The position numbers and the translations under genes are program-made. A DNA stretch of 64,000 nucleotides from Acidithiobacillus ferrianus (GTDB taxonomy: Bacteria; Pseudomonadota; Gammaproteobacteria; Acidithiobacillales; Acidithiobacillaceae), in contig NZ_WNJL01000022.1 of the NCBI RefSeq assembly GCF_010378095.1, positions 124,001 to 188,000 of the forward strand. Direction: 5' to 3'. Position 1 is the first letter of the stretch. The number at the start of each line of letters is the position of its first letter. Positions 45,334 through 54,149 of the stretch are shown piece by piece. A model generated the notes under the pieces. The model ran no database searches, was not told where the DNA came from, and saw nothing but the letters and a program-made list of their open reading frames with translations.

Positions 45334-45362
45334 ATTGTAAGAGAGCCGCCGCCGCTATGCAA
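45334..45362 (-). promoter_or_regulatory. Promoter of purH operon
   Basis: On the minus strand TTGCAT (45357-45362) and TACAAT (45334-45339) are 17 bases apart; transcription would start near 45327, giving a leader of about 155 bases before purH. Confidence 0.7.
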
Positions 45363-45545
45363 GTACGATCGCCGGTGGTGTCGACAACTCCGTGAATGGG
45401 TCGGGTGACTGGACGGGGCACGGGGGGGGTAGGCTGTCATCTTCAAGACAAATGATAATATAATGATACACGATAGTCGTATCTATTCGAAGACCCACAC
45501 TGAACTCGCTTACGGTGCGCATCACCACTTTCAGAGGAGCTCGCG

Positions 45546-46352
45546 ATGTCCCAACTGCTGTATGACGACGGAACCCATAAGTGTATTGCCTTCACCGACC
45601 TGGTGGAAGGTGAGGGGATTCAGGCCAACCAGTTTCTCATCGTTCATGATGGGGAGGGGATGCTGCTCGATCCTGGCGGTAACCTGACCTATAAGAACTT
45701 GCTGGCGGAGATGGCGAGCTATTTCCTTCCGGCGCATCTGGACTTCGTGTTTGCCTCCCACGAGGACCCGGATATTGTGGCCTCGGCCAACGGTTGGTTG
45801 CTGATTACCGACGCGAAGATTCTCATCGCTCAGGAATGGACCCGGTTCCTGCCGCATTTTTGCTCTAAAGGCATGACCGCGGGGCGCGTGATCGGCATCC
45901 CGCCGCAGGGCATGGCAGTCCGTCTGGCAGGGCAGGAACTCTGCATCGTGCCCGCCCATTACATGCATGCGGTGGGTAATTTCCAGGTATACGATCCGGT
46001 GAGCAAAATACTCTTCTCCGGGGACCTGGGCGCTAATCTGGTCAGTGGGCATGATGCGTCCCGGGTGATCGAAGGTGCGGAAGCGTTTCATATCCATCGT
46101 GTGGCAGCAAGCATGGATGACTTTCACCGCCGTTACATGGGTGGCCAGAAGGTCTGCAGACTTTGGTGCAATATGGTGCGAGATATGGAGATAGAATGGA
46201 TCGTGCCGCAGCACGGCGCCTCTTTTAGAGGCCGGGACACCGTCATGGCCTTCCTCGACTGGTTCGCGGGACTGGAGTCTGGTCCCGATCTTCTGACACA
46301 AAGCGATTTTCAGTTCCCCATTCCCGAAGTTCCGGAGAGGGGTGCCACATGA
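45546..46352 (+). CDS. ODP-type diiron MBL-fold protein
   Basis: A 268-residue metallo-beta-lactamase-fold protein of the oxygen-binding diiron (ODP/flavodiiron) group. Instead of HxHxDH it has SHEDPDIVAS (HxExD), typical of the diiron centre of flavodiiron proteins; further ligands are expected in VPAHYMHAVGNFQVYD, SGDLGANLVS and VPQHGASFRG. No flavodoxin or rubredoxin domain follows, so it resembles stand-alone ODP oxygen sensors rather than NO/O2 reductases. AGGAG precedes the ATG. It overlaps a Roadblock-like gene by four bases, which suggests a two-protein module. Confidence 0.85.
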   Translation: MSQLLYDDGTHKCIAFTDLVEGEGIQANQFLIVHDGEGMLLDPGGNLTYKNLLAEMASYFLPAHLDFVFASHEDPDIVASANGWLLITDAKILIAQEWTRFLPHFCSKGMTAGRVIGIPPQGMAVRLAGQELCIVPAHYMHAVGNFQVYDPVSKILFSGDLGANLVSGHDASRVIEGAEAFHIHRVAASMDDFHRRYMGGQKVCRLWCNMVRDMEIEWIVPQHGASFRGRDTVMAFLDWFAGLESGPDLLTQSDFQFPIPEVPERGAT

Positions 46353-46723
46353 GTCCGGAACAGTTTGAGGGTTTCGTCGCGCGATTACGTGCCGTGTCAC
46401 CACAGATGCAGGGCGCCATGCTGATTTCCGCCGAGGGCGTCGTGCTTCACCAAGAGGGCGAAGCGGTGGCGGACCAGACGCTCATCGGCATTGCGGGGGC
46501 TGCCGTCGTGCGCCTGGCCGGGCACATCGGCGCGGGCCTCGCCGCGTGTCCGCTCCAGGAGATTACCCTGTGTTGCGATCCTCATGCGGTTCTCTTTTTG
46601 CCCATGGGCGAGGAGACGCTCATGATGATCGTCATGCCTGTGGAAGCGGATACGCGGCCTTTGGCACGGGCGATCCGCGCCTGCTTGAATGGACAAGCGG
46701 TGTTTGCGGCGGCTTCCCGGTAA
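46349..46723 (+). CDS. Roadblock/LC7-like small protein
   Basis: A 124-residue protein. The pattern MQGAMLISAEGVVLHQEGE at about residue 19 followed by an alternating helix/strand arrangement (QEITLCCDPHAVLFLPMGEE, then MMIVMPVEAD) fits the Roadblock/LC7 fold, which in bacteria often partners small GTPases or acts in signalling. No GTPase is adjacent. It is translationally coupled (ATGA) to the diiron protein. The family assignment is by pattern and moderately certain. Confidence 0.6.
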   Translation: MSPEQFEGFVARLRAVSPQMQGAMLISAEGVVLHQEGEAVADQTLIGIAGAAVVRLAGHIGAGLAACPLQEITLCCDPHAVLFLPMGEETLMMIVMPVEADTRPLARAIRACLNGQAVFAAASR

Positions 46724-46737
46724 AATAAAAAGCTGGA

Positions 46738-48363
46738 TCAGGCTGATGGCGGGTCGTTTTTAACGGAGCGCTGCGTCGCCGATAAGCGTTCCATGACCGC
46801 CTCGGGTTGGGACTCTATCTCCAGAAAACTCGCGTCGATATCGGCCAGCATCTGGTCGTAACTGGCTTCGCTCAGCAGGCCCTCTGTGCGCGCGTCGAGA
46901 ATCTTCTGCTTTTCCTTGAGGAGCAGATGCCGGTACAACCGGGAGAAGTCGCGCTGAAGTATATGTGTGTCATCGCGTGTATCCAACCCGGCCAGTTTCT
47001 TTTCGGCCGCTTCCTGCTCCTGCTGGTAATATGTGGCCAGTACATCCAGCGCGCGTTCATTCCGCAGCCCGCCCTGGCGCAGTCGTCCGATCTCATGGCT
47101 CCCGGTTTGCGCAAGGATGACGCGCATCCGTTGCACTTCAACCTCTTGAGAATCCTGACTACGGCCCAGTACCTTGAGGGCGCTCGCCAGCGGAGAAATG
47201 CTCAGTCCCTGGATCAGGATGGTCAACAAAACGACGCCAAACACCAGGTTGATCAGCAAGGTGCGATAAGGAAAATCATAGGGGAGGCTCAGGGCCAGCA
47301 CCATGGACAATGCCCCGCGAATACCGCCCCACACCAGCACGAAATTCCAGGTCGCGGGTATTCGGGCCCGTGTGCGGCTCAGCAATCCACTCATGCCATA
47401 AATGACCGCGGCCCGGGCGATGGTGACCGCCACGTAGGCCGCCAGGATCAGGGGCCAGATGCTGAGCAGGCCGGGCAGGTGGATGGTAAAACCGACGAGC
47501 AAAAAGATGAGCGAGTTCAGGGCAAAGCCGATATATTCCCAGAAGGTGTTCACCGCCATTTTGACGGATGCGGTCATACCCCTTTTCGCCCCGTAATTGC
47601 CGCAGATCAGTCCCGCGACCACGGTACTGATGACGCCGGAATAGCCGAGTTGCATCGCGGTCAGAAAACTGCCGTAGGCCGCCAGGATGGTGATGGTGAT
47701 TTCGACCATGCCATCATGGACGCGCTTGATCACTTCGGAGCTCAACCAGCCAATCACCATGCCCGCCAGCGCGCCACCACCGACCACGGCGAAAAACTGA
47801 ATGGCCAGTGCCGGGACGGATATCGCCTTGCCTTCCGCCAGTGTCAGAAATAGGGTGAAGAAGACAATAGCGGTCCCATCGTTGAGCAGGCTTTCACTTT
47901 CCACCATGAATGTCAGGCGGGATGGCGCCTGCAGTTTGCGAAATATGGACACCACGGAAATCGGATCGGTGGCGGCCACGGCGGCACCGAACACCAGGGC
48001 GACACTGACAGGCATGATCACCCGGGATAAATCGGGCAGGTACCGACTGCTCCAGAGCAATACGAAGGCGGTCACGAGCATCGATAGGAGCACCCCCGGC
48101 ACCGCCAGACCGAATATGGCCAGACGGTCACGCCACATGGCGCTGGAGGAGAGGTGGTAAGCGGATTCGAAAATCAGGCCGGGCAGGAAGAGGGTAAATA
48201 CCAGATCATGGGTCAACACCGGGGCTTGAAACAAATGCACGGCTCCCAATACCAAGCCGCCCAGTACCAGCGCGACGGTATAGGGTATGTGAAAGCGATT
48301 CGCCAATACGGAGAGCAGGGACGCTATCACGAAGAGCAAGAGTATGACGGTTTCTGGAATCAT
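46738..48363 (-). CDS. Na+/H+ antiporter, CPA1 (NhaP/YjcE) type
   Basis: A 541-residue protein with about 12 membrane helices in the first 400 residues. The CPA1 ion-binding region is visible as AAVAATDPISVVSIF and SLLNDGTAIVFF with FMVESE before it; a later VWGGIRGALSMVLALSLP is the conserved Arg helix. The C-terminal 140 residues are cytosolic and helical. It exchanges Na+ or K+ for H+ across the inner membrane, useful for pH homeostasis of an acidophile. Start 48363 is chosen over 48390. It is the last gene of a four-gene minus-strand operon. Confidence 0.92.
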   Translation of the reverse strand: MIPETVILLLFVIASLLSVLANRFHIPYTVALVLGGLVLGAVHLFQAPVLTHDLVFTLFLPGLIFESAYHLSSSAMWRDRLAIFGLAVPGVLLSMLVTAFVLLWSSRYLPDLSRVIMPVSVALVFGAAVAATDPISVVSIFRKLQAPSRLTFMVESESLLNDGTAIVFFTLFLTLAEGKAISVPALAIQFFAVVGGGALAGMVIGWLSSEVIKRVHDGMVEITITILAAYGSFLTAMQLGYSGVISTVVAGLICGNYGAKRGMTASVKMAVNTFWEYIGFALNSLIFLLVGFTIHLPGLLSIWPLILAAYVAVTIARAAVIYGMSGLLSRTRARIPATWNFVLVWGGIRGALSMVLALSLPYDFPYRTLLINLVFGVVLLTILIQGLSISPLASALKVLGRSQDSQEVEVQRMRVILAQTGSHEIGRLRQGGLRNERALDVLATYYQQEQEAAEKKLAGLDTRDDTHILQRDFSRLYRHLLLKEKQKILDARTEGLLSEASYDQMLADIDASFLEIESQPEAVMERLSATQRSVKNDPPSA

Positions 48364-48417
48364 GAGGCTCTCTGCCGCGGGGCTAAACAATGCTTTTCGG
48401 CGCGTCGATGGCGCTGC

Positions 48418-49158
48418 TCAGCCGTCCGCATGTTTTTGGGCCAAAAAACCGATGCCGTCGAGCACCTGATAGAAATCCCGGGCATAGTAATCTGGGGCCA
48501 CGTCATTATAGGATTTGCTGCCCTGGTTGGAGTCAACGAAGAGGGTTTTCATGCTCGCCTGCTGGGCACCATAGATATCCCGGTACATGTCGTTGCCGAC
48601 GTAAATGGCTTCAGGGGGCGCGACCTCCAGTTGTTCCGCAGCCATGGCAAAGAGCCGGGAATCGGGTTTGCGATAACCGTGGTCGCCGGAGATAATGCGT
48701 ACGTCAAAATATTTTTTGATGCCCATTGCGCGCATTTCCGGCAGCGCGAAGCAGCGTTGCGCATCGGAGATGATGGCCAGCCGATAGGTTTCCTGCAGGC
48801 TTTTCAGGGTGCGCTTAACCCCCTCGTAGCGCTCCAGGCGCGTACGGGAAATGCCACGGTGCAGGCGCGCCAGCTCCTTGGCCAGGTCTCCGCGCCTTTT
48901 GACCGGCTTGCTGTTTTCCTGCACCAGCAGCGTATGCCAGATCGCTTCCACATCGATCTCCGGATATCGCTCGGGGGACTGACGTTTCCCTTCTTTCAGG
49001 ATGGCGAAGTAGCGTTCACGGAGTTCCCTCCGATTCATGAACACTCGGTGGTACGTGAGATAATGCGAGATTCCGCGATAAATTTCCTCCAGTTCTTCAT
49101 TGGTTTCTATATTGATCAGGGTGCCATAGAGATCGAAACAGACGGCACGTATGGACAT
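48418..49158 (-). CDS. HAD-superfamily hydrolase
   Basis: A 246-residue haloacid-dehalogenase-like phosphatase. Motif I CFDLYGTLI (residue 7), motif II IISDA, motif III Lys in GYRKPDSRLF, motif IV YVGNDMYRDIYGA. The helical cap follows motif I (subclass I). GGAGGT lies eight bases before ATG 49158, deciding that start against 49221. It begins 4 bp after a phosphotransferase gene in the same operon. Substrate unknown; motif IV GND.YRD is like phosphoglycolate or haloacid-type members. Confidence 0.88.
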   Translation of the reverse strand: MSIRAVCFDLYGTLINIETNEELEEIYRGISHYLTYHRVFMNRRELRERYFAILKEGKRQSPERYPEIDVEAIWHTLLVQENSKPVKRRGDLAKELARLHRGISRTRLERYEGVKRTLKSLQETYRLAIISDAQRCFALPEMRAMGIKKYFDVRIISGDHGYRKPDSRLFAMAAEQLEVAPPEAIYVGNDMYRDIYGAQQASMKTLFVDSNQGSKSYNDVAPDYYARDFYQVLDGIGFLAQKHADG

Positions 49159-49162
49159 GGTG

Positions 49163-50161
49163 TTACCTCCGCAGAATGTGAACGGCTTCGTGGACCAAGG
49201 CTTGGCTGTAGCGCCAGTCAAGCCAGGAATTACGGGCGATGCGTAACAGGGTCATGCCCATATAAAAGGGTATTCGCTCAGTAATCGATGCAAAAGCCGC
49301 ATGGCGATCCGGAAAATGGGTGCTGTATTCCCAGAGAAAATGCCCGATAAATGGTTCGGCATGCTCCCCATGATGAGTAGTGCGAATGAAATGATGTTTG
49401 ATTTCCCCGGCGATCATACCGAGATCATACGCGCGATCGGCAAGCTGCATACGTTCAAGATCAATGGCAATAGTGCGCCGGCGCGGCGCGAAGAGAAAAT
49501 TGGAGGGCGTGGCATCGCCATGGATCAGGACTTGCCGGTCTGCCCACATACTGCCCATCTGTTGCCAGCGCTCCCGGCAATGATAAAGTTCGTCGGTCTG
49601 ACGGGCAGCTATCCGGTGGCGTCTTTGCAAGCGCTCCATGATCTTGTCGAAATAAGCAAAGTGAGCATCAAAACGCACTGTTTCAGAACGCGCAGTCCAG
49701 TTATGTAGTTTGGCAAGGAAATAGGCAAGATCCGTCAGGCGTGCATATAATAATTTTGCGTCATTGCGTTCAATGCTCTCTTCAATGATGTTGGAGAGCG
49801 ATTGCCCAGGACAGTATTCCTCGATGAGGACGCTGTTCATGGCCTGTGAAATCCCCAGGGGTTGCGGAATATACAGCCGCTCGATTTTGAGGCCTAAGTC
49901 GCGCAACGTATGCATATGCTGCCATTCGTTATGGGCCAGCTCCCAGGCCTGTTGTGGATCTTTCCCGATTCGGTTGAAAAACTTACCGATGACTTTCCGC
50001 TGTGAATGGGTTTCCTCGTAGAGAAAAACCTCATTGGATGCCGGAAGCTGAAATACCCGAAACTGATGGGCGCGCTGTTCTGTGAGTAGCTGTGGATATA
50101 TCTGCTCTTGCAGATATGTGTAAAGCGGATCATGGGGATTCAGGCGGCCCAGATATTTCAT
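49163..50161 (-). CDS. APH/choline-kinase-like phosphotransferase
   Basis: A 332-residue protein with the aminoglycoside-phosphotransferase-like kinase fold. The catalytic loop LIHGDATPSNFLF (HGDxxxxN) is at about residue 215, followed by the metal-binding Asp in TIAIDLERMQLADRAYDLG. The N-lobe shows VLIEEYCPGQSL. The natural substrate is unknown; many such proteins phosphorylate small sugars or alcohols, or are LPS core kinases. It starts one base after the upstream gene and sits directly before a HAD phosphatase gene, so kinase and phosphatase may act on one metabolite. Confidence 0.82.
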   Translation of the reverse strand: MKYLGRLNPHDPLYTYLQEQIYPQLLTEQRAHQFRVFQLPASNEVFLYEETHSQRKVIGKFFNRIGKDPQQAWELAHNEWQHMHTLRDLGLKIERLYIPQPLGISQAMNSVLIEEYCPGQSLSNIIEESIERNDAKLLYARLTDLAYFLAKLHNWTARSETVRFDAHFAYFDKIMERLQRRHRIAARQTDELYHCRERWQQMGSMWADRQVLIHGDATPSNFLFAPRRRTIAIDLERMQLADRAYDLGMIAGEIKHHFIRTTHHGEHAEPFIGHFLWEYSTHFPDRHAAFASITERIPFYMGMTLLRIARNSWLDWRYSQALVHEAVHILRR

Positions 50162-50162
50162 T

Positions 50163-50693
50163 TCAACCCTTTTGCCTTGTCACGCATCTCCAGGGGGTGG
50201 AGATTGCAGAGCCGGGTAACTGTATCCCGATGATTTTCCAGTCTGGTTCCGCGCTCTTCAGCAGCGGTGCAATGTTTTGCAGAATTTGTTGCTCCAGTGC
50301 GGACTGGGCGATGGTGGAAGTGGTGACACTGGCCAAATCCGGAAACGCCATGAAGGGGTTGGCGATACGTGCGTCAAGCTGTCGCTGTAGAGGGTGAAGG
50401 TTCTGCCAGGGACCATTGCCCTGCATGATAGCCACTGGGTGAATAGTGAGGGCTTTGATTTTTCCTGCATGGTCTGTGATGGTGACGCCATAAGACCCAA
50501 GATCGATGTTGCGTCGGGTAGGCGTTGGTGCTGCCGGGTTCGGTGTCACCGCTGGCGGGCTGATTCTGCGCAGATGAACCGGCAGATTAAGGGCAATACC
50601 CACGGCGACGGCGGCGAGCAAGACCGCCAGGATGCCGAAGCTCACCCACCGACCACGCCCGGATTTGGCTTGCTTTTTTTTGCGAGTTGCCAA
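50163..50693 (-). CDS. Membrane-anchored hypothetical protein
   Basis: A 176-residue protein with a Lys/Arg-rich N-terminus (KKKQAKSGRGR), one membrane helix at about 17-38 (SFGILAVLLAAVAVGIALNL), a Pro-rich linker (PAVTPNPAAPTPT) and a mostly polar domain on the far side. The start is a TTG at 50693, supported by AAGGAG nine bases upstream. It heads the operon phosphotransferase-HAD-antiporter and is one base from the next gene. No family is recognised; topology N-in, C-out is inferred from the basic N-terminus. Confidence 0.7.
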   Translation of the reverse strand: MATRKKKQAKSGRGRWVSFGILAVLLAAVAVGIALNLPVHLRRISPPAVTPNPAAPTPTRRNIDLGSYGVTITDHAGKIKALTIHPVAIMQGNGPWQNLHPLQRQLDARIANPFMAFPDLASVTTSTIAQSALEQQILQNIAPLLKSAEPDWKIIGIQLPGSAISTPWRCVTRQKG

Positions 50694-50863
50694 TCTCCGT
50701 TTCTCCTTTGCCAGGTAAGCAGCGTATTAGTTCAATATGTTTTAGTTGTACCATGGGCAAGGCCGACACAACAAACGTGGTGCCATTGGGCGATTTGCAG
50801 GATTGCATTACTCTCCCTCTGAGAACCGGTATTTACACAGACTATTCAAAAGGGAGATCTGTC

Positions 50864-51405
50864 ATGGCGGCAGGCCATTTGCGGCGGGAAGGGGGGACTA
50901 TCGGGCTGCTTTATGCGAGCCTGGGGGCCATAGTGGGTTCCGGCTGGCTGTTTGGGCCACGGCATGCGGCGCAGCAGGCGGGACCTTTGAGTCTGGGGTC
51001 CTGGGCGGTGGGGGCGACGGCTATCTTATTGTTGGCGCTGGTGTACGCCGAATTGGGGCCAATGATTCCGCGCAGCGGTTCTGTTGTCCATATCAGTCAT
51101 CTGGGCAATGGACCGTTGTTAGGCCGCATCTGGAGTTGGATTCTGTTTTTTCCTACGTCTCCATCGCGCCGGTCGAAGTGACGGCGGTGCTCACTTACGC
51201 AAATAATTATTTGCCGGGTTTTCTCGCCGGTGAAGCGGGTGTACTCAGCGACCGGGGTTTTATTGTCGCCATTTTTCTGCTGGGTGTTTTTGTCTTTCTC
51301 AATTTTCTGGTGATTCGCTTTGTGGCATTGCGCACGACAGTGGCAGATCAGGTGATGAGAGATTATGTGGAAAGTCTGAACGCGGTGCCGGAGGCGGCAC
51401 CATAG
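50864..51405 (+). pseudogene. APC-family amino-acid permease, frameshifted and deleted
   Basis: ATG 50864 with GGGAG upstream begins an amino-acid permease (GGTIGLLYASLGAIVGSGWL, the substrate-binding helix 1; AELGPMIPRSGSVVHISH, helix 3). At a run of six Ts (51146-51151) the frame shifts; one extra T restores the family sequence FSYVSIAPVEVTAVLTYANN. After LNFLVIRFVALRTT the protein jumps to its last residues (DYVESLNAVPEAAP), so most of the membrane domain (about 300 residues) is deleted. Dead gene. Confidence 0.85.
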
Positions 51406-51490
51406 CCGACCCCGGCTGCAGAATTGCCCGCTGGGAGGAAATCTGGGTAAAAACAGGGTGAAGCGCAATCGTGGCAAGCCACCACGCGCA

Positions 51491-52633
51491 TCAAGCCGTT
51501 TTTTGGGGTGCTCTGCTATTCCACCAGGCCAGCCAGAGCAGGGGCAGGGCCCAGAGCGCTGACAAAGTATAGATATTACCCAGCGAAATCAATTGTTGCA
51601 GTGGGCCGAGACCGAAAGAACCAATGCCTTCGCCAACCATGAGGGCGCCGACCAGTAAGCCGGCTATTTGCGTGCCTTCTTGCGGGTGCGCGGCAATGCC
51701 GTAGGCCATGCTGTAGGGATAGTAGATACCGCAGGCGACTCCGGCAGCCGTGAAAGCGACGAGCAGCCCCGCCGCCTGCAGGTGGGGGATAATGAGGAAA
51801 CAGGCGGCCATCCCCAGCGGCGCCAGCAGATAAGCGATGCGACGATGGATCAGATGGTCCGGAATGGCGCCGAGGCCAAAGCGGGCGATGGTCATCCCAC
51901 TCCAGAACAGCGACAGGGCGAGTGCACCCGTAGCCGCGGACAGATGGCGGTCAACGCTGACCAGCACATTCGCCCAACTACCAAAACTGCCTTCGCAGAT
52001 GGCGTAGATCATTACCCCCACGGCGAAGGGGAGCATCGACCGCCGCCACGCCCTCAAGCCCCCCTGTTCCTTACTTTCGGAATCCCCGGCTTGGGGTAAT
52101 AACATCAGCCCCAGCCAAAGAGTGAGCAGCACAGCAGGCCAGGCATCCCAGGTCAAAACGGTCTGGAAGCCGGCGAGAATCATTGGCGAGATGGCGGTAG
52201 CGCCGCCGATGACGGCATTGAGGATGGTGACGGCCGCCGCCGCCGCTCCGGCGAAGAGCAGGGAGGCAGCACGGTTGATAGCGGCATTGGTCAGCCCGAA
52301 GCCGATACCGAGCAGAAAGGTTTCAGCGAGGAGCAGTACGATAATGGTAAAACCGTGGGTGAAGGAGGCGGTAACCAGCAAGCCCATGGCGATAGCATTA
52401 CAGAGTACCCCCAGCCGAAACAACCCCGTGCTCCCCAGTCGTCCGTGCACACTGCCCGCCGTTAACGCTGCCAAAATGGCGCCGACGATCTCCGGAAAAT
52501 AGAGGAGGCCATAGGTGGCGTTGCTCATGTCATAGGGGGCACTGCGCAGGGTGGTCCCGAGGGCAGGAATAAGGACAAAGGCAGCCCCCTGCAGGAAACC
52601 GGCGCCATAAACCGCCGTGGTGCCGCGTTTCAT
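51491..52633 (-). CDS. MFS transporter
   Basis: A 380-residue carrier with about 12 hydrophobic segments and no loop insertions. It starts MKRGTTAVYGAGFLQGAAF; SVHGRLGSTGLFRLG lies at the loop 2-3 position in place of the usual GxLaDrxGrr. The family resembles short sugar/unknown-solute MFS (FucP/YcaD-like); substrate unknown. It overlaps the GMC oxidoreductase gene by four bases and ends the glucoamylase operon, so it could export or import a sugar or sugar acid. Confidence 0.82.
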   Translation of the reverse strand: MKRGTTAVYGAGFLQGAAFVLIPALGTTLRSAPYDMSNATYGLLYFPEIVGAILAALTAGSVHGRLGSTGLFRLGVLCNAIAMGLLVTASFTHGFTIIVLLLAETFLLGIGFGLTNAAINRAASLLFAGAAAAAVTILNAVIGGATAISPMILAGFQTVLTWDAWPAVLLTLWLGLMLLPQAGDSESKEQGGLRAWRRSMLPFAVGVMIYAICEGSFGSWANVLVSVDRHLSAATGALALSLFWSGMTIARFGLGAIPDHLIHRRIAYLLAPLGMAACFLIIPHLQAAGLLVAFTAAGVACGIYYPYSMAYGIAAHPQEGTQIAGLLVGALMVGEGIGSFGLGPLQQLISLGNIYTLSALWALPLLWLAWWNSRAPQKTA

Positions 52634-54147
52634 GGCGTTCCCGTAGCAAAGCGGGCGCTGATCTGCGCACCCACCCGCAGGGCGTTGGCGATGATGGTCA
52701 AAGAGGGATTCACCGCGCTGATGGAGGGCATGAAGCTGGCGTCCACCACATAGAGGTTATCCAGGTCATGCGCCTTACAGAAAGGGTCGAGGACGCTGGT
52801 GGTCGGATCTTTACCAAAGCGGCAGGTGCCCACCTGATGCGCGGTGGCGGAAATATCCATTGGCTGGAAAAACACCGCAAAAAAGCCGGCCTGATGCAGT
52901 ATCTGCCGCCATTTCCGGCAAAGCCGTTGGTGGCTCTCACGATTTTTGGGGTTCCAGTACAAACGGATGTCGCCGTCAGGGTCGAGGGTGACGCGGTTGT
53001 CGGGATCGGGGAGGTCTTCGGTGGTCAGCCACCAGTCCACTGAATGGCTGGCGGTCCAGGCACTGGCCGGGATGGGCAGCAGGGGCTGTTGGGCATGCAG
53101 CAGCGCCGGGGTAATCTTGCCGAGACTCTGAATATGACCAAGAGGATAGGGATAGTCGGCGTCACCAGAATCATTGTAAAAGTCATTGATGGCCAGGGTT
53201 TTCTGGAAGATGGTGCGGTTCTCGCGGCCTGGCTTGATGGCCATGCAGGCGCTGTTGAGATGACACATATAGTTGCGCCCCACCTGATCACTGCGGTTAG
53301 CAAGGCCTTGGGGATGCTGTTTGTTGGCAGAGGCGAGGAGGAGGGCGGCACTGTTGACGGCGCCAGCGGCGAGAACCACCAGGTGGGCACTGAAGCGACC
53401 CTGATCGGTTTCCACACTTTCCACGCGGCAGCCGTCGCTACTGGACTGTAAGCGACGGACGCGCTGCCCGGTAAGCAGGCGTACCCCGCTGTGTCGCAGA
53501 GCCGGGGCGATCCCGCAGACCTCCGCATCACTTTTGGCATGGAGCATGCACGGGAAACCGTCACAGGTAGGGCAGCGCACGCAGGGACTATGCTGGGGGT
53601 CGTCTTCCAGACGGTGGAGGGCCAACGGCAGGGGAAAGGGATGCAGGCCCATTTCGCGCAGGGCCTTATCGACCAGAGCCACGTCTTCTTCATGCGGGAA
53701 GGGCGGATAGGGGTAGGGATTGCGTGGCGGTTCCGTGGGATCAGACCCGGCGGTGCCGTGGGTGAAATACCAGCCCTCGGCCTGATCGTAAAAGGGCGCG
53801 AGATCGGCATAGCGGATGGGCCAGGCAGGCGTCACTCCATCGCGGTGCTGGCGCGGGTGAAAATCTTTTTCCCGGCGGCGCAGTACCGCGGCGCCATAGA
53901 ACTTGGTATTACCGCCCACATGGTAGCCGGTCACCGGTGAGAAAGGCTTGCCGTCCTGATCGCGCCATTGCTCGTCGGTGTGATAGCGATGTTCGGCAAA
54001 GACCGTCCTGGCGTCCCAGTTGCCCCATTCACGGGGCAGGTAGTCGCCGCGCTCCAGGATGAGGATGTTCAGGCCCGCTTCGGCCAGCGCGCGGGCGATG
54101 GTGCCGCCGCCAGCGCCGCTGCCGATGATAATGACATCGGCGTCCAT
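52630..54147 (-). CDS. GMC-family FAD oxidoreductase
   Basis: A 505-residue glucose-methanol-choline-type oxidoreductase. The FAD-binding motif VIIIGSGAGGGTIARALAE is at the N-terminus; GYHVGGNTKFYGAAV matches the second GMC signature; a Cys-rich segment CVRCPTCDGFPCMLHA sits mid-protein; the C-terminal catalytic region has ISATAHQVGTCRFG with the His and PSISAVNPSLTIIANALR. ATG 54147 is used; a TTG two codons earlier is possible. It lies 2 bp behind an SDR gene and overlaps the MFS gene. It probably oxidises a sugar or polyol; no signal peptide, so cytosolic. Confidence 0.9.
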   Translation of the reverse strand: MDADVIIIGSGAGGGTIARALAEAGLNILILERGDYLPREWGNWDARTVFAEHRYHTDEQWRDQDGKPFSPVTGYHVGGNTKFYGAAVLRRREKDFHPRQHRDGVTPAWPIRYADLAPFYDQAEGWYFTHGTAGSDPTEPPRNPYPYPPFPHEEDVALVDKALREMGLHPFPLPLALHRLEDDPQHSPCVRCPTCDGFPCMLHAKSDAEVCGIAPALRHSGVRLLTGQRVRRLQSSSDGCRVESVETDQGRFSAHLVVLAAGAVNSAALLLASANKQHPQGLANRSDQVGRNYMCHLNSACMAIKPGRENRTIFQKTLAINDFYNDSGDADYPYPLGHIQSLGKITPALLHAQQPLLPIPASAWTASHSVDWWLTTEDLPDPDNRVTLDPDGDIRLYWNPKNRESHQRLCRKWRQILHQAGFFAVFFQPMDISATAHQVGTCRFGKDPTTSVLDPFCKAHDLDNLYVVDASFMPSISAVNPSLTIIANALRVGAQISARFATGTP

Positions 54148-54149
54148 GT

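Larger units (their letters stand above)
45173..45545. other. 373-bp divergent region purH / ODP gene
   Basis: Contains the purH promoter and leader on the minus strand. For the plus strand, a perfect -10 TATAAT lies at 45459-45464, followed by ATACACGATAGTCGTATCT, a near-palindrome at about 45466-45484; the -35 is poor. No protein gene is credible here. Confidence 0.5.

Noticed and set aside
45246-45446. 66-codon minus-strand frame as an attenuator leader peptide
   Set aside because: Its only ATG lies upstream of the inferred transcription start, and no ribosome site or repeated regulatory codon is present.
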